DNA of 64,000 nucleotides from Sympetrum striolatum (taxonomy: Eukaryota > Arthropoda > Insecta > Odonata > Libellulidae). This document shows positions 60,161 through 64,000 of the stretch, in pieces. The translations under genes and the position numbers were made by a program. The notes beneath the pieces were generated by a model. The model had not been told where the DNA came from and made no database searches. It saw only the letters and a list, made by a program, of their open reading frames with translations. Where the stretch lies: positions 91,058,254 through 91,122,253 of the forward strand of contig OX388343.1 of the NCBI GenBank assembly GCA_947579665.1, written 5' to 3'. The number at the start of each line of letters is the position of its first letter. The first letter of the stretch is position 1.

Positions 60161-61814
60161 CTTCAAAGAATAATATAAGGTAATTGATAAGCTTTCGTCA
60201 GCGTTGGTAATTCGTAAGGTACTCGACATTTTCTGCGAATAAAATATTTATCCATTTGCAAAAACCTCTAAATTAACCAAAGAGTTTGTTCACTTATGTC
60301 ATCCCTTTTGGAGAATAAATTTTCGGTGGTTTGATATCGTAAAGTTTTTAAAGATACTATCTATGTTACTCATATGAATCGATCAATTGAACATGAATGA
60401 TCCACCGTTAGAATAAATTTGGGCGTGACATTCCAAAAATTCACTCTTAAGATTTCATAAACCTGAGAAAACTCTACTGGAATGCAGAGTTTGAATTGTA
60501 TCTACAGCATTTTTTAAAAAGGTAATATTTTAATTTATCTCCTAATATCGATCTTTTTAATCTCAATAAATTACAAAATTCGAGAAGATTGCTAAAACAA
60601 GAAAGCATTGCGCAGTATATCGATAACCAGTCGTCGATTATTCACGTTCCATTGGGTTGTTATACATAATTAACTACTTGGTGTGGAATTTGTGAATATT
60701 ATAATGCCCCCTTTACGACACCTCCCATACACGAGGAGGATTTGCTTGAACGAGAAATAAATACATGGAAACACAGAGTGGAGGTCGGCTATTATTAACA
60801 ATCCCAACGACAGAAGTCGTAAAAAAAACATCTCGAATATCAACCTCGCTATGACCGCCTCAATCAATGAAAGCGATTCAGTCCACTTCTGACACCATCC
60901 TTAATTTCCTTATCGAAGAAAAATTTGGCGAAAACAAGAGGCCGTAAACAAGCCGTTTCGCAACCAACGAACAAAAGGAGCGCCGCGGTCGAAAACACGC
61001 GCGATTTCGAAAAGAAAAGTTCTCCTTCTATAAAAAAAGAGTAGTCCTTTTAAGGCGGGATGACGGGGGTAAAATCAAACCTGCACTTGGGAAGGCTGAT
61101 GTTTCTTTTTTCCCTCTCAGTGTGTCTGCTTCTTTTTCCTCTCATCTTAATGACTCCCCTTCGGAGACGAGGGAAAAACACTAATCTAGACAATCGCCGT
61201 CCATCTTCCCTTATCCACGCCCATACAGCGATTTCTCATCGCCTGCCTTCCGACCACCCTAGGGGCGATTTTTTCCACCGTTTCCGAGGCAACCAATCAA
61301 CCTTCTGAATAATCCCCTTCGTTCCCTTTTTACGCCGGAGGCCCGTTCCGAGAAAGCCTCTAATTGGCATTGGGCTGTGACTTGCGCTTTTCCCTCTGCA
61401 TCTTGAGGCAGGTGGCAACACTCTCCCTCTCTCACAACGTCTTCCTCTTCCATCGCTTCTTTTCGGTACCGTTTCGACATCTTCTCTTTTTCTTATATAT
61501 CTCTTTTTTCTGCTCCATTTTTCAGAGGATACTAGGAAGCAGAGCAGGATAAACAGAATCCCCAATCATAGGGTGAGCTCAGAGCTGAACACTCTTGCAA
61601 GAAGTTATAGAAGCAGCAATCCTCTCGCCAACTGTGAGAGGATTTCTTGTATTATACGTAATTTACGTTAGAAGTGTTCTAATATCACTGGCTTCATCTT
61701 CTCATAATAGACAGGGCAAACATTTTGTTCTGGTAAGAGCCTGTTTGTAACCGAACTCTCAAAAACTATAGTGTTTACTGTGGAAAAAGAAAATTTGTAC
61801 CGTGGCTGTTAAAG

Positions 61815-62090
61815 AATTAGAGGTTTAAATTCTCAAACAGACGTCTTTGTCGGCGTTCCTCGTGTCATTCGCCGGTAATCCGACAAAACAAGAAAAGACA
61901 CAGCATTTTTTAAGAGCACCCTTCATTTTCAGGAGTACCTATTCACTCCTAAGGATGAAAGCATCACTTTCGAAATACTTATTAGGTTTTCTTAAAAAGT
62001 GCGGTGTCCTGTCTTGTTTTCTCGGAATACGAGTTAATGAGACGAGGAACGCCGACAAAGACGGCTATTGGAGATATTAAACTTCTAATA
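61815..62090. repeat. Fold-back element with arms of about 110 bp
   Basis: The arms (about 61815-61925 and 61980-62090) share GTCTTTGTCGGCGTTCCTCG and its complement exactly, then ACAAAACAAGA and further blocks with substitutions and small gaps; ATTAG and CTAAT form the outermost pair. A 77-residue frame crossing it is a by-product of the palindrome. Terminal structure suggests a MITE, but no TSD could be fixed. Confidence 0.7.
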
Positions 62091-62973
62091 TAGCGTTTAT
62101 CTGATTGTGAGCACCCTAAAGATTGAATACATTGGCAATTCCACACCTAAATACTTTTTAGAAAACAAACAGAATTGGCATTCTCATCCTGCAGTTCGAT
62201 TTTTAATTACATTGAATCGAAAGTAGCATATTTATTCCATCAAATGTGTTACTAAACTATTTATTGAATTTACTACACCTTTATTACTTTATAAATCAGT
62301 AGAATGTGAAAGCATAACGAATGTGATCATGTCAGGGGCGTTGTTAAGTTCCAGGCCCTAAATTTGGGAGGTGCCAGCTGAGTTGCTTTCCAAAGATATT
62401 CTTGGCATAATTTATTCACTCATTCATTTCTGCCCATGCATTTGTGCACATTCATTTCTCCTTCAACGACGTTTTCAGCTTTCTTTGGTATCTGTAAACA
62501 TTAAAGTGGTTTTTGAAGATTACAGTTCAATTCTCGTTTTGTATGTTTGTTTTTGTTACAACGCGAAAATTTCCTCAAAAATCTCTGAATGTAAAAGTAA
62601 CGCAACCAATTTTATATGATTCTATCCTTGCCCCTCATCCAACAATAAAGTTTGTTTATTTTTTCGCCTCCAAGTTCCCAAAAATAAATCAAAATGGCCT
62701 ACTAAATGTATCCCCAATTCAGCACGATGTTTTTTTATCAATTCTACCACACGAAAAAATTTCTAATGAGCATTATCTGAATACTAGTTCTGAGAACATA
62801 ACTATATAATTTTTATATCAAAACTATAATTTTGTTGATATGGCCTATCTCTAACCTCACTTAATCTTTATGCTAATCATCCATTAAAAAATTCATGAGT
62901 TATCAGCTACACAGACCTTTGCATTTTCATACCTCACTCTCTACCAATGAACTGATATATTTAATCTCGTAAC

Positions 62974-63062
62974 TAGGGTATTTAGACGTCCCGACGTTCC
63001 GGCATATGCCCCGACTTCAATTAACTCTCCCTGTGTCCCGGTAGGCAAATCCGGTAGGCAAA
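62974..63062 (+). mobile_element. Possible hAT-like terminal fragment, opposite polarity
   Basis: TAGGGTATTTAGACGTCCCG, ACGTTCCGGCATATGCCCCG and later GTGTCCCGGTAGGC resemble the fragment at 46.9 kb in order and spacing. It is followed by a short tandem (GGTAGGCAAAT, twice, from about 63041). No matching second end or TSD was found. Confidence 0.35.
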
Positions 63063-64000
63063 TGTGGCTGTTGCTGTGATACAGTCTTTCATTTTTATCA
63101 GTATGCATCATATTTGACTGTACTCTTTGACTCATTCAAGAAGGAATTTAGACTTAAATTTAAAGATGCAGGTAGATTTATTTTTACTTCCAAGTTCAAT
63201 AGACAATCTTTTACCATTAATTTCATACTCTTACAAAAATCCCTGCAAAATTCATTTGGCCAGTTATGTTTTGGATGTATTCTTTACTGCAGTGAATGCC
63301 CAGATTTCGCATCATAGATCTCTGAACACCCAACTTGTAACGGTGTTGCGCAGAGGTCTTCAGCGTCAACTTACGGTAGTGCTCTTTTTCTTAAGCTGCT
63401 CACCCCACTTTCTTCTCTATCTTGCAGTTTTCCATCTCATTTCCTCCCACCCTTCCGCTTCCCACTTGCGGGGGAGTGCCAGAGACATCTTTCATTCCAG
63501 AGTCTCCCGAACCCCAATAACGGGATTGCCCTCTTCGATGTCCTCCTTGGATCTCCCTTCCAATCTCACTTTTCTAGGTCACACGCTTGCCACTTGGTCA
63601 GTGAAAGTTTCTCAGCGGGGGTTAAAACACGCACCAGCGGACAGGTATCCATGCTTACTCAGTCTAAGACTTCCTCGCCTTTTGGCTCACACCAATGGAA
63701 AGAACAAAACTCTAACCGGTGCTTCGTCCATTTTTCAAATGTCACGACTTTTTCTTCAAAGAATACCTCCAGCAGTGCGCCGAAAGCGCACAATGCAATG
63801 ACAGCTTTTGGTCCGATGGAGAGCCTCAAGACAAATTAACTCAAGATACATTTCCTTCAATTATAATTTTGTTGCTCCCACGGATTTTTTCGAAAATTCT
63901 TTCTATTCATCCATAGATAACACTGTCTTTCTCTTTCTATTTTCTCCATATACGTAGTATAGAGAAAGTATTGTTTTCATGAAAAAAATCGACTTCGAGA
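63063..64000. other. Unassigned; contains the longest open frame of the window
   Basis: A frame of 224 codons is open from ATG 63127 to TGA 63799-63801 on the plus strand. It is rich in Ser, Leu and Arg, has no domain I recognise, and the same DNA is also open in a second plus frame at 63594-63839. The DNA at 63300-63800 is C-rich and GC-richer than its surroundings, which removes stop codons. I do not call it a gene; see the finding. Confidence 0.35.

Larger units (their letters stand above)
57659..61814. other. No supported gene; CpG-richer from 60.9 kb
   Basis: AT-rich to about 60.6 kb with the short repeats at 59.5 and 60.1 kb. 60,900-61,500 is CpG- and CT-richer (GGAGCGCCGCGGTCGAAAAC, ACGCGCGATTTCGAAAAG) and could be regulatory or a transcribed leader. 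At 61619-61646 AATCCTCTC/GAGAGGATT form a 9-bp hairpin. Confidence 0.4.

Noticed and set aside
61847..62080. 77-codon ORF
   Set aside because: It runs through the fold-back element; the frame is a by-product of the palindrome.
1..64000. Operons, ribosome binding sites, CRISPR arrays, rRNA genes
   Set aside because: No runs of long adjacent ORFs, no regularly spaced identical repeats with unique spacers, no rRNA-like sequence; the window is eukaryotic.

Overview
This is eukaryotic, AT-rich, gene-poor nuclear DNA, most likely from an arthropod. The reasons are an eukaryotic tRNA gene, CR1/L2-type LINE remnants, hAT-type DNA transposons without coding capacity, a tRNA-derived SINE with target-site duplications (TSDs), and only short ORFs. 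Nothing prokaryotic is visible. I could not name the species. I found no protein-coding exon I can defend, so the window looks intergenic or intronic. The only gene I am confident of is a tRNA-Ala(UGC) at 10405-10476.

The rest is a mosaic of mobile-element debris. A CR1/L2-like LINE family appears as a decayed plus-strand reverse-transcriptase fragment with its 3' end (13606-14399), a minus-strand RT fragment (about 34467-35000), and three isolated 3' ends (7.5, 10.7 and 38.1 kb). A tRNA-derived SINE appears twice at full length with perfect 13-14 bp TSDs (27828-27982 plus, 57522-57644 minus) and once as a decayed head (19.7 kb). Two copies of one non-autonomous hAT family lie in opposite orientations (37004-37914, 53224-54178), and both carry different secondary insertions at the same internal site. 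A further hAT-like relic spans 26601-27514, and single hAT-like ends lie near 46.9 and 63.0 kb.

The most unusual content is a set of short snap-back (inverted-repeat) insertions. Three of them (16116-16248, 21123-21251, 34651-34834) have 12-14 bp TSDs. In each, one arm starts at a TSD junction while the other end keeps an unpaired tail. One sits inside the RT gene of the minus-strand LINE, and its loop resembles a hammerhead ribozyme core (CUGAAGA, stem, GAAAC, long stem III) but lacks a visible stem I. Related hairpins with a GAAAC or AAAAC element beside TTCCAC/GTGGAA segments occur at 3.7, 12.6, 39.4 and 45.2 kb.

Between the repeats are GC/CpG-richer islets. The best, at 38.5-38.8 kb, has a palindromic NRF1-type site between two YY1-type ATGGCGG sites. 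Another at 44.0-44.35 kb has a YY1-type site and a CCAAT box. These are the best candidates for promoters or enhancers of genes outside or spanning the window.
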